From NCBI GenBank assembly GCA_963708425.1, contig OY970206.1, forward strand, positions 1,116,001 through 1,180,000: 64,000 bases of DNA. The letters are read 5' to 3'. Source of the DNA: JACMNW01 sp963708425 (GTDB lineage Bacteria; Pseudomonadota; Alphaproteobacteria; Rhodobacterales; Rhodobacteraceae). This document shows positions 53,190 through 62,332 of the stretch, piece by piece. A model generated the notes under the pieces. It made no database searches and had not been told where the DNA came from. It saw only the letters and a list, made by a program, of their open reading frames with translations. The position numbers and the translations under genes are program-made. The stretch's first letter is position 1; the number at the start of each line of letters is the position of its first letter.

Positions 53190-54548
53190 GTGATTTTTGC
53201 CGAACGCGCCCTGCTGCCCGATGGATGGGCGGAACGTGTCAGGATCACCGTCAATGATGGCCACATCTCGGGGGTTACTGCCACATCAAAACCGCAGCCC
53301 GACGATGCCCACGTGTCTGCCCTGCTGCCCGCGCTGTCCAACCTGCACAGCCACTCGTTTCAACGCGCTATGGCGGGCATGACTGAACACCGCGTCGCCG
53401 GGCGCGAAAGCTTCTGGACATGGCGCAATCTGATGTACCGCTTTCTGGACCGCCTGACGCCGGACCAAATCGAAGCCATCGCCGCCTTGGTCTTCATGGA
53501 AATGCAGGAGGCGGGCTATGCCGCAGTGGGCGAATTTCACTATGTCCACCATCAACCCGGCGGCGCGCCCTATGCCGACATTGCCGAACTTTCCAACCGC
53601 ATTTTTGCCGCCGCCAGTTTAACCGGCATCGGCCTTACTCACCTGCCGGTGCTTTACACCTATGGCGGCGCTGGTCAGCAATCCTTGGCAGCTGGTCAGC
53701 GGCGCTTTGGCAATACGGTCGATAGTTTTGCGAAGCTGCTAGAGGTGACCCGCCGAAACGCAAACGCCCTGCCCGGCGATACCCGCGTTGGCATTGCACC
53801 CCATTCGCTGCGCGCCACCAACCCTGCCGATCTGGCCCGCGTGTTGCCTTTGGCAAATGGCGATCCGATTCACATCCATGTGGCCGAGCAGCCCAAAGAA
53901 GTTGCCGATATTCTGGCCTGGCTCGGCGCTCGACCGGTGGAATGGTTGCTGGCCAACACGTCCATCGGCCCCAACTGGTGCCCCATCCACGCCACCCATA
54001 TGACCAGCCGCGAAACCGCAGCGCTTGCGAAAAGCGGTGCGATCGCGGGTCTGTGCCCGATCACCGAAGCCAACCTTGGCGACGGGCCGTTCAGCGGGCC
54101 GGGCTGGCTTGCCGCGGGTGGCGCGTTCGGCATCGGGTCCGACAGCAACGTGCGCATTTCGTTAACCGAAGAATTGCGCACGCTTGAATACAGTCAACGC
54201 CTGCGCGACCTGTCCCGCAACGTGATGGTTGTGAAAGACGGCTCTGTCGGTCACGCGCTTTACACTGGTGCGGCCGTTGGTGGTGCCCAAGCATTGGGCC
54301 GTCGCGCAGGTCAAATCGCCGTTGGCAATCTCGCCGATCTTACCGCAATAGACCTGTCGCATCCCACACTCTGCGCCCTCCACGCCGACCAAATTCTTGA
54401 TGGCCTGGCCTTCGCTGCCCCCGATGCCGTGATCTCCGATCTATGGTCCGCCGGTCGCCATCAAGTCCGCAACGGACGGCACATCCACCGCGATCAGATC
54501 ATTGCCGGCTGGCGCAAAGCGGTCAAATCCCTCACCGACACCATCTGA
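53190..54548 (+). CDS. hutF: Formimidoylglutamate deiminase
   Basis: Deiminates N-formimidoyl-L-glutamate to N-formyl-L-glutamate, which marks the five-step histidine route. The 452-residue amidohydrolase has metal ligands LSNLHSHSFQRAM near residue 50, PIHIHVAEQPKEV near residue 228, the IHATHM segment near residue 270 and GIGSDSNVRIS near residue 315. It starts at GTG 53190, with AAGGAG upstream. The step after it needs N-formylglutamate deformylase (HutG), which is not in the window. It is followed by hutC after 27 bp. Confidence 0.93.
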   Translation: MIFAERALLPDGWAERVRITVNDGHISGVTATSKPQPDDAHVSALLPALSNLHSHSFQRAMAGMTEHRVAGRESFWTWRNLMYRFLDRLTPDQIEAIAALVFMEMQEAGYAAVGEFHYVHHQPGGAPYADIAELSNRIFAAASLTGIGLTHLPVLYTYGGAGQQSLAAGQRRFGNTVDSFAKLLEVTRRNANALPGDTRVGIAPHSLRATNPADLARVLPLANGDPIHIHVAEQPKEVADILAWLGARPVEWLLANTSIGPNWCPIHATHMTSRETAALAKSGAIAGLCPITEANLGDGPFSGPGWLAAGGAFGIGSDSNVRISLTEELRTLEYSQRLRDLSRNVMVVKDGSVGHALYTGAAVGGAQALGRRAGQIAVGNLADLTAIDLSHPTLCALHADQILDGLAFAAPDAVISDLWSAGRHQVRNGRHIHRDQIIAGWRKAVKSLTDTI

Positions 54549-54575
54549 TCCGAACCCACAAAAAGGCCACCCTGC

Positions 54576-55286
54576 ATGACACCCCTCCCCATCACGGAAC
54601 GAACCACTTTCCGTGATGTCAAAACCGAGATTCTGCGCCGCATCACCGACGGCCCCTGGGGCCCCGGCACCTTGCTGCCTGGCGAAATAGACCTTGCCGA
54701 AGAATTCGGTTGTTCACGCGCCACCATCAATCGTGCGATGCGCGAAGTCAGTGATCAAGGCCTGCTAGACCGCCGCCGCAAGGCCGGAACCCGCGTCCGC
54801 ATGGCCCCGTTGCGCGAGGCCCGGTTCGAAATGCCCGTCGTCCGGGCCGAGATTGAAAACACCGGTGCCACCTACCGTTACGCCCTGATCAAACGCGAAA
54901 CGCTGCCCGCCCCCGACTGGCTGCGCGCCAAGATGAACCTGCCCCCCGACGGTTTGGTGGTGCACCTGATCTGCATCCACTACGCCAATGGCGCAGCATT
55001 CCAGCTCGAGGATCGCTGGATCAATGCCACCGCCCTGCCGCTTGTGCTGGATCAGGACTTCACCACCATCGGACCAAACGAATGGCTGATCGCCTCTGTC
55101 CCATATTCTGAGGTCGAAATCAGCTTCGAAGCCATCGCCGCCGACCCCCTGATCGTCGCCCATCTGGACCACAAACTCGGCGAGCCGGTGTTCCGCATAG
55201 AACGCGCCACGTGGTGGCAAAACGCCGCCATAACCCACGTTAGGCTAAGCTACCGCAAAAACCACCGCATGACGACGCGGTATTGA
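54576..55286 (+). CDS. hutC: GntR-family histidine utilisation repressor
   Basis: A 236-residue GntR/HutC regulator. The N-terminal winged helix contains PGEIDLAEEFGCSRATINRAMREVSDQGLLDRRRKAGTRV (residues 29-68), and the C-terminal UTRA domain follows, with VVHLICIHYANGAAFQLEDRWIN and ISFEAIAADPLIVAHLDHKLGEPVFRIERATW. HutC proteins release DNA when urocanate binds. It probably controls the palindrome between hutI and hutF. It is co-directional with hutF and is the last gene of that unit. Confidence 0.92.
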   Translation: MTPLPITERTTFRDVKTEILRRITDGPWGPGTLLPGEIDLAEEFGCSRATINRAMREVSDQGLLDRRRKAGTRVRMAPLREARFEMPVVRAEIENTGATYRYALIKRETLPAPDWLRAKMNLPPDGLVVHLICIHYANGAAFQLEDRWINATALPLVLDQDFTTIGPNEWLIASVPYSEVEISFEAIAADPLIVAHLDHKLGEPVFRIERATWWQNAAITHVRLSYRKNHRMTTRY

Positions 55287-55330
55287 AGCGCCGGGGGGCT
55301 CTGACGGTATCGGTGACAGCAGAGTGAAAG

Positions 55331-55407
55331 TGGTGGCGAGGGGGGGACTCGAACCCCCGACCCCGCGATTATGAGTCGCGTGCTCTAACCAGCTGAGCTA
55401 CCTAGCC
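55331..55407 (-). tRNA. tRNA-Met (CAU), elongator type
   Basis: A 77-nt tRNA with D-arm GCTC/GAGC, anticodon loop CTCATAA (anticodon CAU), five-base variable region, T-loop TTCGAGT and encoded CCA. The body resembles elongator tRNA-Met rather than tRNA-fMet. The fourth acceptor pair reads T opposite C, a mismatch in an otherwise paired stem. Distinguishing it from tRNA-Ile2 with modified CAU is by similarity only. Confidence 0.9.
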
Positions 55408-55462
55408 ATCCGACGGGGTGGGTAGTGGACCCACCCGCAAGCGTCAAGCCCAAAACGATGTA

Positions 55463-57475
55463 TCATCCCCTTGGACCATGTGCCACGCGGGGGCGGCCTG
55501 ATGCGGTGGCTGTCAGCGTTGCTTCGATGAACATCGCCCGGCCCTCAACCGTGGCCTCGCGGATGTCGCGGGCGACGGCAATGCGCACATCCTCGGCTCC
55601 GGCTGTGCGGGCACGCGCTGTTGCCTCGGCAATCAACGCGGCCTCCATCGCGGCCAAAGCCGCATCACGATCCGCAAACGGCGTCAGCCCATCCACAAAA
55701 TGCGCCACGAACCGCCCTTCGCCGGGGCTGGATACCATGCCCGTGGCGCGCTGTGATACCTGCCCCACAACCGCGCCAATGGCGTTCGCCACACCCGCAT
55801 GGTCCGGCAGAATCATCTGGCACCCTAGCCGTTCGCCAACCGCGCCATAATAAGACGGGGCTGATGCCCCCAGCCCGATCACCGGCACACCCAACCGCGC
55901 TGTCAATTCCACCACGCCCCGATGCCCGGCAAGCCCGGCTTTCAGCAGCGGATGCCGCGCCATCGCCTCGGGGGCCTCACCGGCAAACGCCGCGTCCTCG
56001 CCAAACGCCGCTTCCAGCAGGCAATCCACCGTCTGTGCGGTCAACTGATCGACAATTGCCTGCGCCAAACTGGCCGCGTCGGGTGCAAACCGCTCCCCCC
56101 GGCCAGTTCGCCGTTTCGCCAACAGCCGCACCGCTTTTTCCGCGGCCAGACCGTCCCAGGCATCAAGCCTGCCCAGAACGTGGCTGGCATCCGACGGCGT
56201 CACCCCCGAAATCATCACCAACCCCCGCGCTACCAGCCGGTCCAGTGCGGCAAATTCCAATCTGGATGTCAGCGCCGCATGCAGCGGCATCGGTGCTGTT
56301 ATCCGCTCCAATATCTGTTCTTCACGCGCCGAAATACCCGCCGTTTGCCCCGGCATCGGCACGACAAACCGCCCGTCATGTTCGCCCACCACGTCCGAAG
56401 ATAACGCCCTATCCAGTGCCGCATGCACCATCGCGCCATGATCCTGCGCCAGCAGCGATACCGGGATCATCCGACGCGGGCCAAGCCGCATGCCGCCATC
56501 CAGACCTTCAGTGATCAGATGCACTTCGCTATCGCCACCTAGCCCGGTGGTGCGCATTGCCACCGCCTCAACCATGGTGCGAAAGCCGCCCACCCGCGCG
56601 CCCTGCGGGTCAATTTCTGGCAGACCATCGCGTAGTAACGCCACATCCGTGGTGGTGCCACCAATATCCGACACCAGCGCATCCATCGCCCCGGTCAGCC
56701 ACCGCGCACCGACAATGGATGCGGCCGGCCCACTCAGGATCGTCTCAATCGGTCGTTCCCGCACCATCGCGGCAGAGATTAACGCCCCATCCCCCCGCAC
56801 CACCATCAAAGGTGCTGCAATGCCGATGCTGGCCAGATGCCGCTCGCTTGCCGCCACCAATCGTTCGATCATCCCGATCAATCGCGCATTCAACACCGCC
56901 GTCAGCGCCCGCTTGGGCCCGTTCAGTTGCGCCGATAATTCATGGCTGCAGGTCACCGGCCGCCCCGTCACCCGCCGGATCATGTCACGCACCGCCACCT
57001 CATGCGCCGGATTGCGGGTAGCAAAGTGCGCTGCCACGGCAAAGCCCATCACCTGTCCGCCAACAGCGCCCACCGCCTGCTCCAACGCCACCATATCCAG
57101 CGCGCCCCGTTCCTTGCCGGTATGGTCATGCCCCCCTGCAACCCTGATCACCGGATCGCCCTTCAGTGCCTCCGTCAGCCCACCACGTTCCAGATCGCCG
57201 GCATCAAAGCCGATGAACACCAACGCCACCCGCCCGCCTTGCCCCTCAACCAAAGCATTCGTCGCCAGCGTGGTCGACAGCGACACCAACGCAATATCCG
57301 CCGCCGCCACCCCCGCATCTATCAGCGCCGCATCCACCGCCCGACCAATGCCCAGTGCCAGATCAACCCGCGTGGTCAGCGATTTCGCCGTACCGATAAC
57401 CCTGTCCGCCGCATCGTCAACGATCACCGCGTCAGTATAGGTGCCCCCGGTATCGACACCCAAAAAATACGCCAT
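55463..57475 (-). CDS. hyuA: Hydantoinase A/oxoprolinase family protein, no HyuB partner
   Basis: A 670-residue protein of the HyuA family (ATP-dependent hydantoinase or 5-oxoprolinase, subunit A, and acetone carboxylase relatives). The N-terminal GVDTGGTYTDAVIVD and central DIGGTTTDVALLRDG motifs belong to the ATP-binding actin-like fold, and LSGPAASIVGARWL follows. HyuA normally needs a HyuB subunit beside it; none is present here. The next gene on the strand is rpoN. Substrates of lone HyuA proteins are mostly unknown. ATG at 57475 is the natural start. Confidence 0.85.
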   Translation of the reverse strand: MAYFLGVDTGGTYTDAVIVDDAADRVIGTAKSLTTRVDLALGIGRAVDAALIDAGVAAADIALVSLSTTLATNALVEGQGGRVALVFIGFDAGDLERGGLTEALKGDPVIRVAGGHDHTGKERGALDMVALEQAVGAVGGQVMGFAVAAHFATRNPAHEVAVRDMIRRVTGRPVTCSHELSAQLNGPKRALTAVLNARLIGMIERLVAASERHLASIGIAAPLMVVRGDGALISAAMVRERPIETILSGPAASIVGARWLTGAMDALVSDIGGTTTDVALLRDGLPEIDPQGARVGGFRTMVEAVAMRTTGLGGDSEVHLITEGLDGGMRLGPRRMIPVSLLAQDHGAMVHAALDRALSSDVVGEHDGRFVVPMPGQTAGISAREEQILERITAPMPLHAALTSRLEFAALDRLVARGLVMISGVTPSDASHVLGRLDAWDGLAAEKAVRLLAKRRTGRGERFAPDAASLAQAIVDQLTAQTVDCLLEAAFGEDAAFAGEAPEAMARHPLLKAGLAGHRGVVELTARLGVPVIGLGASAPSYYGAVGERLGCQMILPDHAGVANAIGAVVGQVSQRATGMVSSPGEGRFVAHFVDGLTPFADRDAALAAMEAALIAEATARARTAGAEDVRIAVARDIREATVEGRAMFIEATLTATASGRPRVAHGPRG

Positions 57476-57553
57476 CCACTGTCCCCAAATATCGGCTTTG
57501 CCTTTGCCCCTCTATGGCAAAGCTGCCGCACTGGGTCACCCCCCAATACGACG

Positions 57554-58870
57554 CTAAGTGTCGGTGCCAGACCGCTGCCGCGCGGCTTTGGTCGCCGCAA
57601 CCCGCACCTTACGCCGAAACGCTGGCGGAATGTTCAAACCCTCGCGGTATTTCGCCACTGTCCGCCGGGCAATTTCCGCGCCGCCTTGCGACAGTGCCTG
57701 CGCCAACACCTCATCCGACAAAGGCTTCGCCCGATCTTCCGCCGCTACCAGCCGCGCCAAACGGTCGCGCAATGTCGCTGCCGACACATCCCCCCCCATT
57801 GATCCTGAAAACAGCCCGCGTAGCCACCACGTGCCCCGCGGCGTATCAATGCTGGTGCCCGCGACAATCCGGCTGACCGTGCTTTCGTGCAGATCCAGCG
57901 CCACCGCCACATCGCCCATCGTCAGCGGCGTCATCGCCCCCAAGCCGTGGTCCAGCGCCGCCACCTGCCTTCGCATCACCTCCACCCCCACCGCCAGTAG
58001 GGTGGCGTTCCGCGCCGCCACCATCCGCGCCACCGACTGCGCCGAAGACCACGCGGTTTTGCTGGCAGGGTCGCGCACTGCCGTGTCGGGCCTGTCCAAC
58101 CGCACCGCCGGCAGGGCCGATCTGTTCAGCGCTACTTCCCAACCCTTTGCCCCCCGCACGGCAATCAAATCCGGCTCGCGCACCGGGGCCGCCCCTTGGT
58201 CAAACTGCGCGCCGGGTTTCGGGTCCATCGCCCGGATGGAGCGCAGACGGTGCAGAATATCCGCCTCTGGCACCTCACATATCTTAGCCAGCCGGGCGAA
58301 TTCACCCTTCGCCAGCAAATCCAGATGATCCAGCATACGGCCAAGCGTCTTGTCCAGCAGCCCCGCCTCGCGCGCCTGCAACCGCAGACATTCCGCCAGG
58401 TTCGCCGCGAACAGCCCGACCGGCTCGATGCCCTGCAACCGGTGCAGCACCGCCGTCACTTCGGCCACCGTCGCCTTCGCCTCCACCGCCAATGCCGCCA
58501 CAGAACTCCCAAGCCAGCCCGACGGCTCCAACGCCTCGGCCAGCACAATCGCAATCTGCCGCGCCCGCCCACCGGGAAAGATGCGGTCAATTTCGGCCAT
58601 CACATGGGCGATCAGGCTGGGCGCCGGGCTTTCATCCCGCTCTTCCATCGACCGATCGCCGCCAAGCCCAAGCGGCCCCGTCCAGCGCGGCAGCCAATCG
58701 GTCAAAACCGGGCGCTCCAACGCCAGATACGGGTTTTCCGCCGCGTGCTCCTCCAGATACCGCGTCAGCCCCGCCGCATCGGTGCGCAGCATCCGGATAG
58801 ACGCCAATAACCCCGTCGTCAGCGATAACTGCTGGGTCTGCGTAACACTCAAACGTTGGCGCGATTTCAT
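57554..58870 (-). CDS. rpoN: RNA polymerase sigma-54 factor
   Basis: The alternative sigma factor for promoters with -24/-12 elements, activated by AAA+ enhancer-binding proteins. The 438-residue protein has the region I glutamine-rich helix (LSVTQTQQLSLTTGLLASIRMLR, residues 7-29), core-binding middle part (DILHRLRSIRAMDPKPGAQ), the helix-turn-helix region (MTPLTMGDVAVALDLHESTVSRIVAGTSI) and the RpoN box ARRTVAKYREGLNI near the C-terminus. It is shorter than the usual 470-500 residues, with a reduced region II. The common neighbours (lptB, hpf, ptsN) are absent, so it could be an extra copy. Confidence 0.92.
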   Translation of the reverse strand: MKSRQRLSVTQTQQLSLTTGLLASIRMLRTDAAGLTRYLEEHAAENPYLALERPVLTDWLPRWTGPLGLGGDRSMEERDESPAPSLIAHVMAEIDRIFPGGRARQIAIVLAEALEPSGWLGSSVAALAVEAKATVAEVTAVLHRLQGIEPVGLFAANLAECLRLQAREAGLLDKTLGRMLDHLDLLAKGEFARLAKICEVPEADILHRLRSIRAMDPKPGAQFDQGAAPVREPDLIAVRGAKGWEVALNRSALPAVRLDRPDTAVRDPASKTAWSSAQSVARMVAARNATLLAVGVEVMRRQVAALDHGLGAMTPLTMGDVAVALDLHESTVSRIVAGTSIDTPRGTWWLRGLFSGSMGGDVSAATLRDRLARLVAAEDRAKPLSDEVLAQALSQGGAEIARRTVAKYREGLNIPPAFRRKVRVAATKAARQRSGTDT

Positions 58871-58984
58871 GACGCAAAACTAATCCGCCGCCCGCCGGTT
58901 CGCAACTGTGCTGTGCCCCCCCTCGCCTTCCGTCACTTCAGCCGTTAAGCCAACGCGCAACCAACCGCCCCAAAAGGATACCCC

Positions 58985-61168
58985 ATGCAGCACATGCCGC
59001 TGCCCGCAGTTGCCGATCTGGTCCTTATCGGGGGCGGCCATGCCCATGCACTGGTCCTGCGAATGTGGGGGATGAACCCGCAACCCGGCGTGCGCCTGAC
59101 CCTGATCAACCCCGGCCCGGTCGCGCCCTACACCGGCATGTTGCCCGGCCACATCGCCGGCCACTACACCCGCCCGCAAATGATGATTGATCTGGTCCGC
59201 CTGGCCCGGTTCGCCAACGCGAGGCTGATCCTTGATCACGCCACCGCCATCAACCCCATCACCAAACGCATCCACCTATCCACCCGCCCCGACATCGCTT
59301 ACGATATCGCCTCCATCGACACCGGCATCACCTCCGACCTGCCAGCCATTCCCGGTTTCACAGACCACGCCTTCGCCGCCAAACCGCTGGGTGCCTATGC
59401 CGACCATTGGCAGACATTCCTCGCCAACCCACCACAATCCCCCAACATCGTCATCATCGGTGCAGGCATCGGCGGCGCCGAGCTTGCCATGGCATCCCTG
59501 CACCGCCTGCGCGCCCTAGGCACCACGCCCCAAATCACCCTGATCGACCAAGACCCCGACATGCTGTGCGGCATCGGCCCCAGCGCCCGCCGCGCCGTCA
59601 TCGCGAAACTCACCGAAATGGGTGTCACCCTGCTGCCCGCAACCCAAGTCACCCAGATCGACGCAACCGCCGTCCACCTTGCAGATGGCCGCACCCTCCT
59701 CTCAGATTTCACCCTGTCCGTCGCCACCGCCCGCCCACAAGACTGGCTGCGCCAAACCGGCCTTAAACTGACAGACGGCTTCCTGACCGTGAACCCGGAA
59801 CTCCAAACCTCTGACCCAAACATCTTCGCCGCCGGCGATTGCGCGCACCTGACCCACACCCCCCGCCCCAAAGCTGGCGTCTTCGCCGTCCGCGCCGCCC
59901 CCGTCCTGTACCACAACCTGCGCGCCGCCCTGTCCGGCCAGCCCCTGCGCGCCTTCCACCCACAACGCGATTACCTGAAACTCATCTCCACCGGCACCAA
60001 ATCCGCCATCGCCGACCGCTCCGGCCTAAGCCTGCAAAGTGCATGGCTATGGCGCTGGAAGCACCACATCGACACCAAATTCATGGCCAAATTCACCGAC
60101 TACCCCGTCATGCCAACCCTAGCCCTGCCCCCAAACGCCGCCCTTGGCCTAGCTGAGGCGCTAACCACAAAGCCCCTCTGCGGCGGCTGCGGTGCCAAGG
60201 TTGCACCCTCCGACCTCGCCAACGCCCTCGCAGCCCTACCCACCCCCAAACGCCCCGATGTCATCTCCGGCCCCGGCGACGATGCCGCGATCTTGCACCA
60301 CGGCACCGGCCTGCAAGTCATCACCACCGACCACCTCCGCGCCTTCACCCAAGACCCCTACCTGATGGCCAAAATCACCGCGACCCACGCCTTGGGCGAC
60401 ATCTGGGCCATGGGTGCCACGCCACAAGTTGCCCTCGCCCAAATCACCCTGCCCCCGCTAAGCCCGCAACTCCAAGCCGAAACCCTGCGCCAGATCATGG
60501 CCGGGGCAACCGAGGTCATCACTGCCGCCGGGGCCGATTTGGTCGGCGGCCACACCTCGCAAGGTGCCGAACTCACCATCGGCTTCACCCTCACCGGCCT
60601 CGCCACCCGCGCCATCACCAAAGCCGGGGCGAAACCCGGCGCTGTCCTGATCCTGACCAAACCCCTCGGCATCGGCACCATCCTCGCCGCCGAAATGGCC
60701 AACGCCAGCCTATCCAGCGCGCTGATGGGCGAGATCACCGCCAACGCCTACATCCAAATGCTAATGCCCCTCAGCGACGCCGCAAAAATCCTGACCCCGC
60801 ATGCCCAAGCCATGACCGATGTCACCGGCTTCGGCCTCGCCGGGCACCTGCTCGAAATCCTGCAAGCCTCCAACTGCGCCGCCGAAATCGCCCTCGGAAA
60901 AATCCTGCTCCTCTCCGGTGCCGAGGCCCTCGCCGCCGCAGGCCACGCCTCCAGCCTCGCCCCCGCCAACCGCAGCGCGACCATGCCTTACATGAGCTTC
61001 ACCGAAAGCCCCGCCGCCGCCCTGCTGTTTGATCCGCAAACCGCCGGTGGTCTGCTCGCCGCCGTCCCCGCCGACCAAGCCCAAGCCCTGATCGCTGCGA
61101 TAGGCCCCAACGCCAGCATCATCGGCACCCTGACCAGCGGCCCGCCAATGATCCGCATCACCGACTAG
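58985..61168 (+). CDS. selD: NADH-dehydrogenase-like FAD domain fused to selenide, water dikinase
   Basis: A 727-residue fusion. Residues 1 to about 370 form a pyridine nucleotide-disulfide oxidoreductase resembling type II NADH dehydrogenase (LVLIGGGHAHALVLRMWG; second nucleotide site NIVIIGAGIGGAELAMASL; FAAGDCAHL). Residues of about 380-727 are SelD, which makes selenophosphate from selenide and ATP: GGCGAKVAP near residue 399-407 aligns with the E. coli catalytic Cys17 and Lys20, and GPGDDAAI, THALGDIWAMGA, GGHTSQGAE and DVTGFGLAGHLLE follow. The redox domain may reduce selenium for the kinase. ATG 58985 has AAAGGAT upstream. Converges with mnmH. Confidence 0.93.
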   Translation: MQHMPLPAVADLVLIGGGHAHALVLRMWGMNPQPGVRLTLINPGPVAPYTGMLPGHIAGHYTRPQMMIDLVRLARFANARLILDHATAINPITKRIHLSTRPDIAYDIASIDTGITSDLPAIPGFTDHAFAAKPLGAYADHWQTFLANPPQSPNIVIIGAGIGGAELAMASLHRLRALGTTPQITLIDQDPDMLCGIGPSARRAVIAKLTEMGVTLLPATQVTQIDATAVHLADGRTLLSDFTLSVATARPQDWLRQTGLKLTDGFLTVNPELQTSDPNIFAAGDCAHLTHTPRPKAGVFAVRAAPVLYHNLRAALSGQPLRAFHPQRDYLKLISTGTKSAIADRSGLSLQSAWLWRWKHHIDTKFMAKFTDYPVMPTLALPPNAALGLAEALTTKPLCGGCGAKVAPSDLANALAALPTPKRPDVISGPGDDAAILHHGTGLQVITTDHLRAFTQDPYLMAKITATHALGDIWAMGATPQVALAQITLPPLSPQLQAETLRQIMAGATEVITAAGADLVGGHTSQGAELTIGFTLTGLATRAITKAGAKPGAVLILTKPLGIGTILAAEMANASLSSALMGEITANAYIQMLMPLSDAAKILTPHAQAMTDVTGFGLAGHLLEILQASNCAAEIALGKILLLSGAEALAAAGHASSLAPANRSATMPYMSFTESPAAALLFDPQTAGGLLAAVPADQAQALIAAIGPNASIIGTLTSGPPMIRITD

Positions 61169-61186
61169 GCCCCAACCCAGCAACTT

Positions 61187-61222
61187 CGTTTCTGCCTAAA
61201 TATCCGCGCCGCAGGCAAATCC
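61187..61222 (+). repeat. Dispersed repeat, divergent copy
   Basis: TTTCTGCCTAAATATCCGCG, then GCAGGC; it resembles the AAATATCC-containing left half of the repeat family. It lies between convergent selD and mnmH. Confidence 0.45.
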
Positions 61223-61241
61223 GGCCTCGCCGCCATACCGG

Positions 61242-62297
61242 TCAGCGCCCCAACTCACCCACCGCCACCGCCACCCGGCCCGCAACCTCAGCCAAATCGT
61301 CAACCCCCAACCGCTCCACCACAACCTGCGCCCCAACCCGTTCCATCCGCGCCCGGTGCTTGGCGTAGCGCGGGTCGTAATGCCGCGCCATCAGATCCCC
61401 CGCCAACGCCCCAAAATCCCCCGCCGCAGCCATCCCATGCCAGCCCTCAATCACCTCGGCGGCATGCATCGGACGCAACAAATCAATCAACCCCGCCAAC
61501 CGCGCCGCATCCTCTGAAACATCGGCATAAGCCCGCGCCAGATACTCTGCCCGTGCCGCCAGCGGTGCCACAATCGACGCCCGTGGTGCCTGTGTCATCG
61601 CCTTCCACAACCCCGGCGGCAGCCGGCAGTTGCCCACCTTGCTGCTTTCCGCCTCAACCACCACAACCCGGGCCGGGTCCAACCCCACCATCGCCATTGC
61701 CAAAGCGCTTTCAAACGCCCGCTGCGACGGCTGCCCGCCCGGCATCGCCCCAAACAAAGACCCGCGATGCCGTGCCAGCCCTTCCAGATCAATCACTTGC
61801 ACGCCCAGCCCCGGCAGCAGCTTCAAGATATCCGTCTTGGCCGACCCGGTATTGCCATCCACCATCACCACCCGGCAGGGAAACGGCTGGTCATAAAGCG
61901 CCTCCACCACCAACCCGCGCCACGCCTTATAGCCGCCCGCGATGGTTTCAACCCGCCAACCGATCTGCGCCAGGATCGAGGCGAAAGACCCCGACCTTTG
62001 CCCGCCCCGCCAGCAATATACCAATGGTCGCCAGCCGCCCGGCTTGTCCGCCAGCGGCCCCTGCAAATGCAAACTCGCGTTCTTCGCCACCAAGGCCGCG
62101 CCAACTTTGCGCGCCGTAAACGGGCTGACCTGCTTATAAATCGTGCCCACCTGCGCGCGTTCGGCATCATCCAACACCGGCAAATTTATCGCCCCCGGCA
62201 GATGATCGTCCGCCCATTCGGCAGGGGCGCGGACATCAATGGTGTCGTCAAAACCAAGCGCGGCAAGGTCGGTCAGCGATGTCAGGGTAATGGCCAT
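61242..62297 (-). CDS. mnmH: tRNA 2-selenouridine synthase
   Basis: Replaces sulfur by selenium at the wobble uridine of tRNA-Lys, tRNA-Glu and tRNA-Gln, using selenophosphate from SelD (also called SelU or YbbB). The 351-residue protein has an N-terminal rhodanese domain (DVRAPAEWADDHLPGAINLPV; the catalytic-loop region YCWRGGQRSGS near residue 94) and a C-terminal P-loop domain (DGNTGSAKTDILKLLP near residue 147). It is convergent with selD, 73 bp away. With no selA/selB here, selenium use for tRNA modification is the function supported by this window. Confidence 0.93.
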   Translation of the reverse strand: MAITLTSLTDLAALGFDDTIDVRAPAEWADDHLPGAINLPVLDDAERAQVGTIYKQVSPFTARKVGAALVAKNASLHLQGPLADKPGGWRPLVYCWRGGQRSGSFASILAQIGWRVETIAGGYKAWRGLVVEALYDQPFPCRVVMVDGNTGSAKTDILKLLPGLGVQVIDLEGLARHRGSLFGAMPGGQPSQRAFESALAMAMVGLDPARVVVVEAESSKVGNCRLPPGLWKAMTQAPRASIVAPLAARAEYLARAYADVSEDAARLAGLIDLLRPMHAAEVIEGWHGMAAAGDFGALAGDLMARHYDPRYAKHRARMERVGAQVVVERLGVDDLAEVAGRVAVAVGELGR

Positions 62298-62332
62298 CCC
62301 CGCCTTCTAAGCCGCAAAGCCCCGCGCCGCAA

